Assembly: GCF_003858645.1 (NCBI RefSeq)
Contig: NZ_RQJP01000006.1
Location: forward strand, 62,001-126,000
Reading direction: 5' to 3'
Length of the DNA: 64,000 nucleotides
From: Larkinella knui
GTDB taxonomy: Bacteria; Bacteroidota; Bacteroidia; Cytophagales; Spirosomataceae
The position numbers were made by a program, and so were the translations under genes. The notes under the pieces were generated by a model. The model saw only the letters and a list, made by a program, of their open reading frames with translations, ran no database searches and was not told the origin of the DNA. Below are positions 44,216 through 52,859 of the stretch, piece after piece (within the stretch, counting starts at the first letter, position 1; the number at the start of each line of letters is the position of its first letter).

Positions 44216-44501
44216 AGGAATGCGGTTTTAAGTCATCAGATGTGTAACAGTTCCAGCCAATCTTCCGACTGAAATCCTAACTAGCGGCTTTACGCCAAGA
44301 TTTTTGCTAATTTACCAATCAATTGGTAGAAGTAATCGGTTATTCATCCAAACCGCTTACCCGAAACAGGTTTAGCCGTTTCGTTTCCCAATCATCAACT
44401 CCGGCGCATGGATTAAGGGCAAAAGCGTCCGATAGTGTAATTTTTTACGATACCATTCTAGATTTAACCAACTTTACCGTCAAATTAACCTACTAACACA
44501 C
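44216..44501. other. Divergent intergenic region, SDR / LemA
   Basis: A 286-base gap between divergent genes. It contains ACCAATCAATTGGTAG near 44313-44328, a short palindrome (CCAAT-N-like ACCAATCAATTGGT, 44314-44327), which may be an operator or chance. I see no convincing promoter pair or other gene. Confidence 0.3.
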
Positions 44502-45083
44502 ATGTCTAAAGGTCTTATTATTGTCATCGTCCTGGCGCTGATTTTTGGTTTCTTCGGATGCAGCACATATAACGGAATTGTCGGAAAAGACGCCAATGTC
44601 GGCGAAAAATGGGCGCAGGTACAAACGCAATACCAACGCCGGGCCGATCTGGTTCCGAACCTGGTCAATACCGTAAAAGGAGCCGCCAACTTTGAAAAAA
44701 GTACGTTGACGGCGGTTATGGAAGCCCGTTCAAAAGCAACGAGCGTGCAACTGACGGCGGACCAACTGACGCCCGAAAACGTCCAGAAGTTCCAGGCGGC
44801 TCAGGATCAGTTGGGGGGAACGCTGTCGCGTCTGCTGGCCGTGTCGGAAAATTATCCGCAGTTGAAAGCCACGCAGAACTTCTCCGAACTTCAATCACAA
44901 CTGGAAGGCACCGAAAACCGCATCAGTGTGGCACGGAACGATTTTAACGCAGCCGTAAAAGACTACAATGTCTCCGTCCGCACGTTCCCGGCCAATCTCT
45001 TCGCCGGTATTTTCGGTTTCTCACCCAAAGGCTTCTTCGAAGCGTCGCAAGCCGCCCAGAATGCCCCATCCGTCCAATTTTAA
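44502..45083 (+). CDS. lemA: LemA family protein
   Basis: A 193-residue protein with one N-terminal helix (LIIVIVLALIFGFFGCS, possibly a lipoprotein signal) and a long helical bundle. The LemA signature is NGIVGKDANVGEKWAQVQTQYQRRADLVPNLVNT, given here in pieces: GEKWAQVQTQYQRR and LVPNLVNTVKG. The closing RTFPANLFAGIFGFSPKGFF is typical. Function in bacteria is unclear. Next to it are two TPM-domain genes, the standard LemA-TPM arrangement. Confidence 0.95.
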   Translation: MSKGLIIVIVLALIFGFFGCSTYNGIVGKDANVGEKWAQVQTQYQRRADLVPNLVNTVKGAANFEKSTLTAVMEARSKATSVQLTADQLTPENVQKFQAAQDQLGGTLSRLLAVSENYPQLKATQNFSELQSQLEGTENRISVARNDFNAAVKDYNVSVRTFPANLFAGIFGFSPKGFFEASQAAQNAPSVQF

Positions 45084-45095
45084 ATGATGAATTAT

Positions 45096-45146
45096 GAATG
45101 ATGAACGATGAATGAGTCTTACCTTTCCATTCATCGTTCATCATTC
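45096..45146. repeat. Inverted repeat between LemA and TPM genes
   Basis: GAATGATGAACGATGAATG (45096-45114) is the exact reverse complement of 45128-45146, with 13 bases between. It lies within a likely operon. Confidence 0.9.
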
Positions 45147-45165
45147 ATCGTTCCTTATTTCATCC

Positions 45166-45600
45166 ATGTCCGCAATCAACCTATTCACGCCCGAAGAACA
45201 GCAGCAGATCATTCAGGCGATTCGGTCGGCTGAACTGGAAACGTCGGGAGAAATCCGGGTGCATATCGAGCTGCTTTGTCCGGTCCCCGATGTTATGGAC
45301 CGCGCGGTGCAGGTGTTCCGGCAATTGAACATGGATCAGACGGCGCAGCGCAACGGGGTTCTGTTTTATCTGGCCACCGACGACCGAAAGTTTGCCGTCC
45401 TGGGCGATGAAGGAATCGACAAGGTCGTGCCCGCCGATTTCTGGGAAACCACCAAAGAAGTCATGCGCGAAAATTTTCGCGCGGGCCGGTTTACGCAAGG
45501 TTTCTGTCTGGGAATTGAACGGGCAGGACAGCAGTTACGACAGTATTTTCCTCGTCTGAACAATGATTCAAACGAGCTTTCCGACGAAATTTCCCACTAA
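45166..45600 (+). CDS. TPM domain protein (cytoplasmic, LemA cluster)
   Basis: A 144-residue protein. I chose the ATG at 45166 (MSAINLFTPEEQQQIIQAI) because the upstream extension lies in the inverted repeat. The TPM (phosphatase-like) fold shows in SAELETSGEIRVHIELL, NGVLFYLATDDRKFAVLGDEGI and VVPADFWET. No signal peptide is visible. It directly abuts the next TPM gene. Confidence 0.9.
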   Translation: MSAINLFTPEEQQQIIQAIRSAELETSGEIRVHIELLCPVPDVMDRAVQVFRQLNMDQTAQRNGVLFYLATDDRKFAVLGDEGIDKVVPADFWETTKEVMRENFRAGRFTQGFCLGIERAGQQLRQYFPRLNNDSNELSDEISH

Positions 45601-46410
45601 ATGACTCTTCGCTTCGTCTTCTATCGCTTTGCCCTGCCGATTCAAATCTTTTTGATTCTCGTCTTTGCCGTGGTTTCGTTTCAGACCTACGGCCAGGATG
45701 ATGTCATTCCCGAGCGGCCGAATCCACCGCGTCTGGTCAATGATTTTGTGGGCATTCTGAGTGCCGATGAGCGGGCGAGACTGGAAGAAAAATTGCGGGT
45801 TTATAACGACTCGACTTCCACGCAAATTGTCATTGTGATTGCAAAGTCCACGGATCCTTACCCCATTGGTGACTACAGCTTTCAAATCGGTCGGAAGTGG
45901 GGTGTGGGACAGAAAGGACAAAACAACGGTCTGGTGCTGGCCTGGGTACCTTCAACCCGTAAGGTGTTCATTGCTACGGGTTACGGTCTGGAAGGTGCCA
46001 TTCCGGATGCCATTGCCAAGCGGATTGTCAGCCAGATCATCGTTCCGCGGTTTAAAAACGAACAATGGTACGCCGGTCTGGACGAAGCCACTACCGAAAT
46101 CATTCGGCGGGCGAGCGGAGAATACAAAGCCGACCCCTCGGACAGCGGAGACGACGGGGGCGGACTCATCTTCTTCGTCATTATTTTCGTCGTGATCATC
46201 GTCATCATCTGGATCAGCCGGAACCGGGGCGGTGGGGGCAGTAACCGAAACCGGGGCGGTGGCTTCTTTCCGGTTCCTTTCCCAACCTCAACCTTCTCCG
46301 GCTGGGGCGGTTCGTCCGGTAACTGGGGTGGAGGAGGTGGCGGGGGCAGCAGCTTTGGCGGCTTCGGTGGCGGGAGCTTCGGCGGGGGCGGTGCCGGCGG
46401 GGACTATTAG
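45601..46410 (+). CDS. TPM domain protein, membrane-anchored with glycine-rich tail
   Basis: A 269-residue protein with a signal-type helix (PIQIFLILVFAVVSFQTYG) and a periplasmic TPM domain: PPRLVNDFVGILSADERARL, STSTQIVIVIAKSTD and RKWGVGQKGQNNGLVL. A transmembrane helix at about 200 (LIFFVIIFVVIIVIIWISR) precedes a glycine-rich cytosolic tail ending GGSFGGGGAGGDY. TPM proteins of this form (YgcG-like) occur with LemA. Function unknown. The gene directly follows the previous TPM gene. Confidence 0.93.
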   Translation: MTLRFVFYRFALPIQIFLILVFAVVSFQTYGQDDVIPERPNPPRLVNDFVGILSADERARLEEKLRVYNDSTSTQIVIVIAKSTDPYPIGDYSFQIGRKWGVGQKGQNNGLVLAWVPSTRKVFIATGYGLEGAIPDAIAKRIVSQIIVPRFKNEQWYAGLDEATTEIIRRASGEYKADPSDSGDDGGGLIFFVIIFVVIIVIIWISRNRGGGGSNRNRGGGFFPVPFPTSTFSGWGGSSGNWGGGGGGGSSFGGFGGGSFGGGGAGGDY

Positions 46411-46442
46411 GTTTATTCCAATAGGTGCTCCCTAGAATACCG

Positions 46443-46835
46443 TTATTTTAACTGAGTATGTTTTTGAATTTTCTTGAAATCTGACTGGTTGAACGTATAA
46501 AGCTCCTTACAGTGCGTTTCGGCAAGAGCCGTATGGATACAATCGTTGATGTTTTGAAAACCAATTTTTCTGGCCAATTCAATGGCCCTCCTATAGTTTA
46601 CGACATCATAATTAACCGTTTGGGAGGTCATTAACCCGTCGACCATGGTTTTAATATCATTTGCGGATACTTTCAGGCGGGCTAATACAAAAGCTGCTTC
46701 CTGCAAACATAGCAGGGAACAAAAGAAAACTCCATTTTTAGAGGCTTCCTGATATAATTGAATGGCTTTTTGATTTTTAACAGAGTCTTGTTCAATAAGA
46801 TAATTTATCAAAACATCAGTATCAAAATAAATCAT
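46443..46835 (-). CDS. PIN-domain ribonuclease toxin (VapC-like)
   Basis: A 130-residue protein with a PIN fold. The acidic cluster appears as Asp5 and Asp7 in YFDTDVLINYL, Glu47 in SLLCLQEAAF, an Asp in NINDCIHTALAE and Asp in FNQSDFKKI near the C-terminus. Toxins of the VapC type cleave tRNA or rRNA. The upstream gene (6-base gap) is the likely antitoxin. Both genes are visibly more AT-rich than neighbours, consistent with horizontal transfer. Confidence 0.85.
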   Translation of the reverse strand: MIYFDTDVLINYLIEQDSVKNQKAIQLYQEASKNGVFFCSLLCLQEAAFVLARLKVSANDIKTMVDGLMTSQTVNYDVVNYRRAIELARKIGFQNINDCIHTALAETHCKELYTFNQSDFKKIQKHTQLK

Positions 46836-46841
46836 CTCAGG

Positions 46842-47078
46842 TTACAAGTTTACGTCGTTGGCAAGCGCTGAAAGATCTAGAGCCGGATCTATTTTGACAC
46901 TTTTTAACTTTCTACGCAGCTTCTCCAGCTTGTGAAAAGTCTCCATTTGATTGACAACTTTATTGTCTTCCACATCCTTGACGATTATCTCAACCTCTTT
47001 TGCACCAAATCTCTCTTTGATAGCTTCCAGAAATCCACTATTCAAAGAATCTGCGCTTGCTCTATGGGTCATCTGCAT
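46842..47078 (-). CDS. Probable antitoxin partner of the PIN protein
   Basis: A 78-residue acidic/basic small protein located 6 bases upstream of the PIN gene, the usual antitoxin position. It reads MQMTHRASADSLNSGFLEAI, then KEVEIIVKDVEDNK and helical ETFHKLEKLRRKLKSVKID. I do not recognise a DNA-binding fold by eye, so its family is not named. The assignment rests on position and size. Confidence 0.65.
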   Translation of the reverse strand: MQMTHRASADSLNSGFLEAIKERFGAKEVEIIVKDVEDNKVVNQMETFHKLEKLRRKLKSVKIDPALDLSALANDVNL

Positions 47079-47127
47079 GAGTTTACTATTTTTTTCAGCA
47101 AATTAACGCTTTTCTCTCATACCTCGT

Positions 47128-47682
47128 TCATGGCATTCTAATCTGCCCATCAATCAAAAACCGCTTTTGATCCAGCCACGCCAGCTGTTGAAATCCTTCG
47201 ATGTGGTAGCGTTTGAGAACGCCCTTCTCACTTTGCAGCCAGACGTTTCGCTCCGATTCGTAGAGTGAATTTTTGGTTCGCAAGGTTGCTTTTACCAGCC
47301 GGGGCTCGCGGGTTACCGAATCCAGTTCGATGCGCAGAAACCGAACCGGCAGCTTTTCGCCCGGTTTCAGGGTATATTCGTAGGTCAGCGAATCCGGGCG
47401 GAGTTTCTGGTAACTGGCCTGGTATGCCTGCTTGTTGATGTCGGCTTGCAGAAACAGATCCAGCTCGCGGCTCCAGTCAATATCTTTGGTAGTTTGCTGC
47501 TCCTTCTCATTGCCAAAACCGGCCTGTTTTACCACTGTTGGGTGCTGGCTTTTCAACTGGCCAATCTGTTGTTCGACGTACGATTTCAGATCGTAATAGG
47601 TGCCGACCGGTGCCTCTTTGGTTGGATTGGTGCAGGCGGCCAAAGCCAGAATAAGAACAAGTCCGTAACTGAATTTCATCAT
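47128..47682 (-). CDS. Lipoprotein of unknown function
   Basis: A 184-residue protein starting MMKFSYGLVLILALAACTNP, a lipoprotein signal with the lipobox LAAC, so the mature protein is a membrane-anchored periplasmic or surface lipoprotein. The rest is soluble: YDLKSYVEQQIGQLKSQHPTV, RPDSLTYEYTLKPGEKLPV and EGFQQLAWLDQKRFLIDGQI. Not recognised. Downstream of gpmI in the same orientation, with two terminator-like hairpins before the start. Confidence 0.75.
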   Translation of the reverse strand: MMKFSYGLVLILALAACTNPTKEAPVGTYYDLKSYVEQQIGQLKSQHPTVVKQAGFGNEKEQQTTKDIDWSRELDLFLQADINKQAYQASYQKLRPDSLTYEYTLKPGEKLPVRFLRIELDSVTREPRLVKATLRTKNSLYESERNVWLQSEKGVLKRYHIEGFQQLAWLDQKRFLIDGQIRMP

Positions 47683-47692
47683 GATAAAAATA

Positions 47693-47716
47693 CCCCCTGA
47701 CTTTCCAATCAGGGGG
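47693..47716 (-). terminator. Terminator-like hairpin before the lipoprotein start
   Basis: CCCCCTGA (47693-47700) pairs with 47709-47716 around 8 bases; on the minus strand it is followed by ATTTTTA. It ends about 11 bases upstream of the lipoprotein ATG. Confidence 0.7.
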
Positions 47717-47772
47717 AGTGCAGTACTGTCTAGTTGGCGAACACCAACCCAAGCCGAAAAGTTTTTCCTTGG

Positions 47773-47808
47773 AAAAAAGAGCCGGGAGTGCGACAAAAGA
47801 CCCGGCTC
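47773..47808 (-). terminator. gpmI rho-independent terminator
   Basis: GAGCCGGG (47779-47786) pairs perfectly with 47801-47808; the minus-strand transcript then runs into TTTTTTCC. It begins 28 bases after the gpmI stop. Confidence 0.88.
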
Positions 47809-47835
47809 AGGATCGATCAACTTTCTTGTCTCGGT

Positions 47836-49371
47836 CTATTCAGCGATCAAACTGTGCCCCGTCATTACGGCGGGTTGCTCGATGCCCATCAGGTGCAGAA
47901 TGGTTGGGGCAATGTCGGCCAGAACCCCGTTGTTGAGCTTCGGATGAAAATCGTTATCCACTAAAATACACGGAACCGGGTTGGTGGTGTGGGCGGTATT
48001 GGGCGTACCGTCGTCGTTGATCATGTAGTCCGCATTACCGTGATCGGCAATGACAATGGTCGTGTATCCGTGTTGCAAAGCCGTTGTGATCACCGCCTGA
48101 GCGCACTGGTCGACGGTTTCGGCGGCCTTTACAACCGCTGAAAACACGCCGGTATGGCCCACCATGTCGGTATTGGCAAAATTCAGACAGACGAAGTCGA
48201 CCTGCTCGCGTTCCAGTTCCGGAATAATAGCATCACGAATGTCGAACGCGCTCATTTCCGGTTTCAGGTCGTAGGTCGCCACTTTGGGTGATGGGCACAT
48301 CATGCGGGTTTCGCCCTCAAAAACATCTTCCCGACCACCGGAAAAGAAGAACGTTACGTGCGGGTACTTCTCGGTTTCGGCAATCCGAATCTGCTTTTTA
48401 CCCGCTTTCGAAACCACTTCACCGAGCGTATTCGTCAGATTATCTTTGTCGTAAATGACCTTTACGCCCACAAACTCGTTGTCATAATTGGTCAGCGTGA
48501 CATAATACAGATTCAATTTCTTCATGTCCTGCTCCGGATAATCCCGCTGGCTGAGCGCCAGCGTAATTTCGCGGCCCCGGTCGGTCCGGAAGTTGAAGCA
48601 CAGCACCACGTCGCCATCCTGAATCGTCGCCAGCGGACTGCCGTCGGGATTGGTAACGATGATGGGTTTGATGAATTCGTCGGTCACACCATTCTCATAC
48701 GATTCATGAATGGCCGACAACTCCCCTCCCACTTCGCATTTCTCATGGCCAATACCCCGCACCATCGCGTCGTAGGCCAGTTTGACGCGTTCCCAGCGGT
48801 TATCCCGATCCATGGCGTAATACCGCCCGGTGATGGTGGCAATCCGCCCGGTTGTGGCTTTCAGATGGTTTTCCAGATCGGCCAGAAAACCGTATCCACT
48901 TTTCGGGTCCGTATCGCGGCCGTCGGTAAAGGCGTGGATAAATACATCCGTCAGTCCCTGCTCATGCGCCACGGTGCAAAGTCCTTTCAGGTGCTCAATG
49001 TGGGAGTGAACCCCACCGTTGGATACCAGACCGATGAAATGAACTTTTTTGCCGTTGGTTTTGGCATAATTCAACGCATCCAGCAAAACCGGCTCGGTGT
49101 CCAGCGTGTGCTGCTCGACGGCCAGGTTAATTTTCACCAGATCCTGATACACAATCCGGCCCGCGCCGAGGTTCATGTGTCCGACTTCAGAGTTACCCAT
49201 CTGACCCGCTGGCAGACCGACGGCAAGACCCGAAGCTTCCAGCTGGCTGTGTGAATAGTTGGCATAGAGCGAATCAACAAAAGGCGTGTTGGCCGCGTCG
49301 ATCGCTGAAACATCAATCTTTCGGGCAATTCCCCAGCCGTCCAGAATCATTAAAATGACTTTCTTATTCAT
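47836..49371 (-). CDS. gpmI: 2,3-bisphosphoglycerate-independent phosphoglycerate mutase
   Basis: A 511-residue glycolytic enzyme that interconverts 3- and 2-phosphoglycerate. It contains the alkaline-phosphatase-like core with LMILDGWGIA near the start, the catalytic serine motif QMGNSEVGHMNLGAGRIV, and the C-terminal metal site VIADHGNADYM with HTTNPVPCIL. It is Mn-dependent. Eno (54966-56243) catalyses the next step but is about 5 kb away. A long inverted repeat lies upstream of the start. Confidence 0.97.
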   Translation of the reverse strand: MNKKVILMILDGWGIARKIDVSAIDAANTPFVDSLYANYSHSQLEASGLAVGLPAGQMGNSEVGHMNLGAGRIVYQDLVKINLAVEQHTLDTEPVLLDALNYAKTNGKKVHFIGLVSNGGVHSHIEHLKGLCTVAHEQGLTDVFIHAFTDGRDTDPKSGYGFLADLENHLKATTGRIATITGRYYAMDRDNRWERVKLAYDAMVRGIGHEKCEVGGELSAIHESYENGVTDEFIKPIIVTNPDGSPLATIQDGDVVLCFNFRTDRGREITLALSQRDYPEQDMKKLNLYYVTLTNYDNEFVGVKVIYDKDNLTNTLGEVVSKAGKKQIRIAETEKYPHVTFFFSGGREDVFEGETRMMCPSPKVATYDLKPEMSAFDIRDAIIPELEREQVDFVCLNFANTDMVGHTGVFSAVVKAAETVDQCAQAVITTALQHGYTTIVIADHGNADYMINDDGTPNTAHTTNPVPCILVDNDFHPKLNNGVLADIAPTILHLMGIEQPAVMTGHSLIAE

Positions 49372-49440
49372 GCCTCGAAATTAACAACATTAGCGGCAAA
49401 AGACGCTATCGAATCGTTAAAGAATGGTTAAATGGTTGAT

Positions 49441-49516
49441 AGGAACGCGGATTGAACGGATTAGATGGATTAAATTATCTGTTAAAATCCGTCTAATCCG
49501 TTCAATCCGCGTTCCT
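49441..49516. repeat. Long inverted repeat upstream of gpmI
   Basis: Arms of 31 bases (49441-49471 and 49486-49516) pair with one mismatch around 14 bases. The 17-base word GCGGATTGAACGGATTA (49447-49463) is shared with the repeat at 41671-41771. The right arm ends next to the stop codon of the kinase-fusion gene (49518). Confidence 0.93.
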
Positions 49517-49517
49517 G

Positions 49518-52500
49518 TCAAAACTCAAACGTCCCCAAACCGGCGATGTAGTCTTTGCTGCCGTCGGTGACCCAGGCATCCAGTTGCGCCGGATCTTTCA
49601 TTTGCTGCCCGCGCATACGCGGCACGGCAATGTAGCCGCACTGGACATCCGTCAGCGCCGACATATCACTCCATAATTTTTCAATCTGCGCCACCGGATA
49701 AATATCCTCCTGACCGTGTCCCCAGCGGTATTTGACGTCTTTGGTGGTCACATAGGTCGGAATTCGGTGGGCCACGCTTCGAACGGCTTTGGCGAGCCGG
49801 GCTTCGTCGCCGTCCTGCAAATCCTGGCGCGTCAGACCGAAAAGCGCCAGCAACGGATCGATCTGAATCCAGGTGGTCATTGAGTTGTAATAACTCAGAT
49901 TCAGTTCGTCCTCTTCGCGGGGTTGCGCCAGTCCTTCCAGCAAACGGAGGTTGCCGTTGACCCGCGCCAGTCCGCCCCCACGGTCTTCGATCCGGCGGGG
50001 AACGACCTCAAACGTCAGCATATTGCCCGATTCGAGGTGATGACCCAGAGCCGCCGGGTTTACATCTGCTCCCAGTGTATCGATATTATGCAACATCACC
50101 GTTTCCAACTGCGGATGTTCGGCCAGCAAACGCGCCAATGTTCCGTTCCGGAGCAAATTGGAAACTTCATACCAGTGGCCCAAAGGCGAAAACCGCTGAG
50201 CCGCAATGTTATCGACGTAATCGGACCCTTCTCCTTTCGATTTGGCCCAGCCAATCATCGTCTGGCGAACGGCGTCCCGCACTTTCTGCTTATTTTCGTC
50301 GAGCGTTTCCTGCGGCATTTCTTCCCACATAAACCGCAGATCGCGCTCCATCGGCACAAATCGCTGACCGATCGAACGGCCCGGCGAAAGGTACGTGGTT
50401 CCGGAATAGCCAAAGTTGCGGGTTTGTTCCAGCGTTTGCCGAATCGGTTCGTGCGTCAGGTAGCTGGTCGCCACCAGATGCGGAATCATGCCGCCGTAGG
50501 TTTCCGCTACTTTCCGGGTTTTGGCCAAATGGATTTCCAGAAAGCTCCGGTGCCGGCCCTCAATTTCCACAAACGGATTCAGGGCCTTGATGACGCCAGC
50601 GCCTTTGGTCCACCGACTACCGACGCCGGCCGCCAGACTCAAAACCGCCACTTTTCCGTCCCGAATAGCCGCTTCACCGGTTTTCACCGCGCCCGCCAGT
50701 TCATCGAGCTGAACAATATCGTCCGGTTGGACATCTTCAATGGTCGTCTCGGCGGCTAACCGGTTGCGCGACAGCCCAATACGACCTTTCTGTAAATCTT
50801 CCCGGATTTCTTCGTGCTGGATGTAATCAAACCCGTTTTCTTTCTTGATCCGATCGGCTTTTTCGTTTTCGACACTTCGATTGCTTTGTGAAGTCGGGTC
50901 GGAAACTTTGAACAGATTGCTGATAATGGTTCGCAGAAGCGGATAGGCCAGGTTGTTTTTCTCGCAGTAGGTCGTAAAAACGTCCATCTCGGCCCGCCGG
51001 ATGTACGAAATCGAAGCGGGGTCTTTCCGCACCAGTTCCGACACATGAATCCCGTAATACTGTTCCGGCATCAGGGCTTCCGTTCCGGCCTGCAACGTCG
51101 CCCAGGTTCCTTTGTAATTGATGCGCCAGTTATAGACCACCGGTTCCATCGCAAACGGCAGCGACGCCGACAATTCCGCTTTCGTTTTTCGCAGAATGTC
51201 CAGCACCTTCATTTTATAGTCTTCGTAGCCCGCCGGATTGACAAACATGCCCATACCGCCACCGGACATACCGCCCAGCATCAAAAAGCCGTAGTAATCA
51301 GTACCAAAGGCGGCTTTTGCTTTGGAAATAATTTGCTCGGTGAAATACGTGGAAGCCCACGGAATGATGGTTTTAATCGGACCCTCCCAGTTGCGGGCGG
51401 TATTGGCACCCAGCTTTTGAATATCGCCTTCTTTGATGGCCGACAGAATGTTATCGAAAACCTGGTTGGTTTGCTGCCGGGCATGCCACTCGTTTTCACC
51501 ACGGAGCAGGTATTTTTCGGTGACCATTTCCAGAATGGGCCCGACGTTCGACGCCATTCCGCCGTGCATCAGCACCAGCGAATTCATGATTTTTTCGCCC
51601 ATTTCCGGGTGAATGTCTTCGCCCTCCAACACCCGGTGACGCGGCAATAACGTCCCGCGACTAATCCCGGATTCGGGATCGCCTTCCTGCGCAAACGTAC
51701 CCTGAATAGCTTTAATGCCGGGCCAGACCCCGCCGGAATCCTGCCAGCCACCACCCGAACCACCAATCCATTCGCCCAGAATCGCCCGGGAAGCCACCAG
51801 CCGTCGCTCACTTTCCTCCAGACCGCCTTCCAGCTTTTTCGTCTGACCCGTCGCGCGCATCAGCAGACTGATGATCGAACCCAGCAGGTTGGTCGAAACC
51901 GCAAACCGCGAGCCTTTCGGAATATCGTTCACTTTGGTCACCAGTTCGATTCCCATGCCCGGCGCTACAATCCTGGACAAAATATCAGGCAGCGACTGAT
52001 TTGTATTTTCGAACGAAGGCGGGATAAGGCCCGAGGCAATGACACCGGCTTTGACCAGACTCAGGTAGTCATTTCCGAAATTGAATAAATCGGCTAAATC
52101 ATCAATGTCTTTGGTGGTATTCAGGTCAATGCTGGTCAGGCGCAAAACCGGGTCCGGAATCACCCGAACGTAGCAGTTCAGCGGGGGACGAATGTCGGCA
52201 TCGCGCCCAAAAACGCCCAGATCGATGGAGATGTTTACCACCCGCGCGCCTTCCGGATAATCCATTCCAAGGAAGAAAATATCCGACCAGCCGCTGTGGG
52301 TCAAATCCATCCGCACCGATGTTTGTTCGTGCAGAATAGGATAAAAGAGCGAATTCTCCGGGCGTTTGAGCAAAGCCGCATGAATCCGGATGGGATGTTC
52401 TTCGCGGTGTCCAACCCGAAACATCCACTGATTTCCTTTGCTCGAGCGCACGCTTTTCCGAACCTGACCCGCCAGAATCTGGAACGACAGATGGTGGTAA

Positions 52501-52856
52501 CTTTCGGCCAGGGCACTGAACAAAGCCGCATTGGGACCCTGCTTGTCCAGCTCGTGCAAAAACGTGGCAATAGCATGTTCAAACCGCCGGGCCAGCAAAT
52601 CTTCAAAACCGGCGTAAGGCACTTTTCCGGTGGTGGGCGTTTCGGGATTCTCCATCAGGAAAAACCGAAAACCCGCATAAAGGAAAAGAATGGCTCTCAC
52701 TTTATCGTATAAATTGGGCGTCGATTTCCGAAATTCATCCAATTCGCGCAGCATTCCCAGCAACTCTTTTCCCGACAACCGGCGACTTAGTTCATAGAAA
52801 GAACGGTTGCGTTTTTCGGGATTGGTCGAGGTAATCGTCTCTATAAAAACATTCAT
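49518..52856 (-). CDS. GHMP sugar kinase fused to UDPGP-type nucleotidyltransferase
   Basis: A 1112-residue protein. Residues about 1-180 form an extra helical domain of unknown kind. A GHMP kinase follows: VRMDLTHSGWSDIFFLG (181-197) resembles the sugar-binding start of fucokinase-like enzymes, PKGSRFAVSTNLLGS (313-327) replaces the ATP loop, GGSGGGWQDSGG (365-376) the fucokinase-like loop, and LGGMSGGGMGM (527-537) the third motif. The C-terminal part (about 735-1112) is a UDPGP-type pyrophosphorylase (LAAGVGSRWTKGAGVIKAL, HNIDTLGADVNPAAL). It would phosphorylate a sugar and activate it as a nucleotide sugar. The upstream GalU-like gene lies 3 bases away. Domain order is opposite to that of Bacteroides Fkp. 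Confidence 0.85.
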   Translation of the reverse strand: MNVFIETITSTNPEKRNRSFYELSRRLSGKELLGMLRELDEFRKSTPNLYDKVRAILFLYAGFRFFLMENPETPTTGKVPYAGFEDLLARRFEHAIATFLHELDKQGPNAALFSALAESYHHLSFQILAGQVRKSVRSSKGNQWMFRVGHREEHPIRIHAALLKRPENSLFYPILHEQTSVRMDLTHSGWSDIFFLGMDYPEGARVVNISIDLGVFGRDADIRPPLNCYVRVIPDPVLRLTSIDLNTTKDIDDLADLFNFGNDYLSLVKAGVIASGLIPPSFENTNQSLPDILSRIVAPGMGIELVTKVNDIPKGSRFAVSTNLLGSIISLLMRATGQTKKLEGGLEESERRLVASRAILGEWIGGSGGGWQDSGGVWPGIKAIQGTFAQEGDPESGISRGTLLPRHRVLEGEDIHPEMGEKIMNSLVLMHGGMASNVGPILEMVTEKYLLRGENEWHARQQTNQVFDNILSAIKEGDIQKLGANTARNWEGPIKTIIPWASTYFTEQIISKAKAAFGTDYYGFLMLGGMSGGGMGMFVNPAGYEDYKMKVLDILRKTKAELSASLPFAMEPVVYNWRINYKGTWATLQAGTEALMPEQYYGIHVSELVRKDPASISYIRRAEMDVFTTYCEKNNLAYPLLRTIISNLFKVSDPTSQSNRSVENEKADRIKKENGFDYIQHEEIREDLQKGRIGLSRNRLAAETTIEDVQPDDIVQLDELAGAVKTGEAAIRDGKVAVLSLAAGVGSRWTKGAGVIKALNPFVEIEGRHRSFLEIHLAKTRKVAETYGGMIPHLVATSYLTHEPIRQTLEQTRNFGYSGTTYLSPGRSIGQRFVPMERDLRFMWEEMPQETLDENKQKVRDAVRQTMIGWAKSKGEGSDYVDNIAAQRFSPLGHWYEVSNLLRNGTLARLLAEHPQLETVMLHNIDTLGADVNPAALGHHLESGNMLTFEVVPRRIEDRGGGLARVNGNLRLLEGLAQPREEDELNLSYYNSMTTWIQIDPLLALFGLTRQDLQDGDEARLAKAVRSVAHRIPTYVTTKDVKYRWGHGQEDIYPVAQIEKLWSDMSALTDVQCGYIAVPRMRGQQMKDPAQLDAWVTDGSKDYIAGLGTFEF

Positions 52857-52859
52857 ATA

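Noticed and set aside
4805-49516. CRISPR array or IS element from repeated sequences
   Set aside because: The repeats are inverted, with different arms; there is no regular spacing, no cas gene and no transposase.
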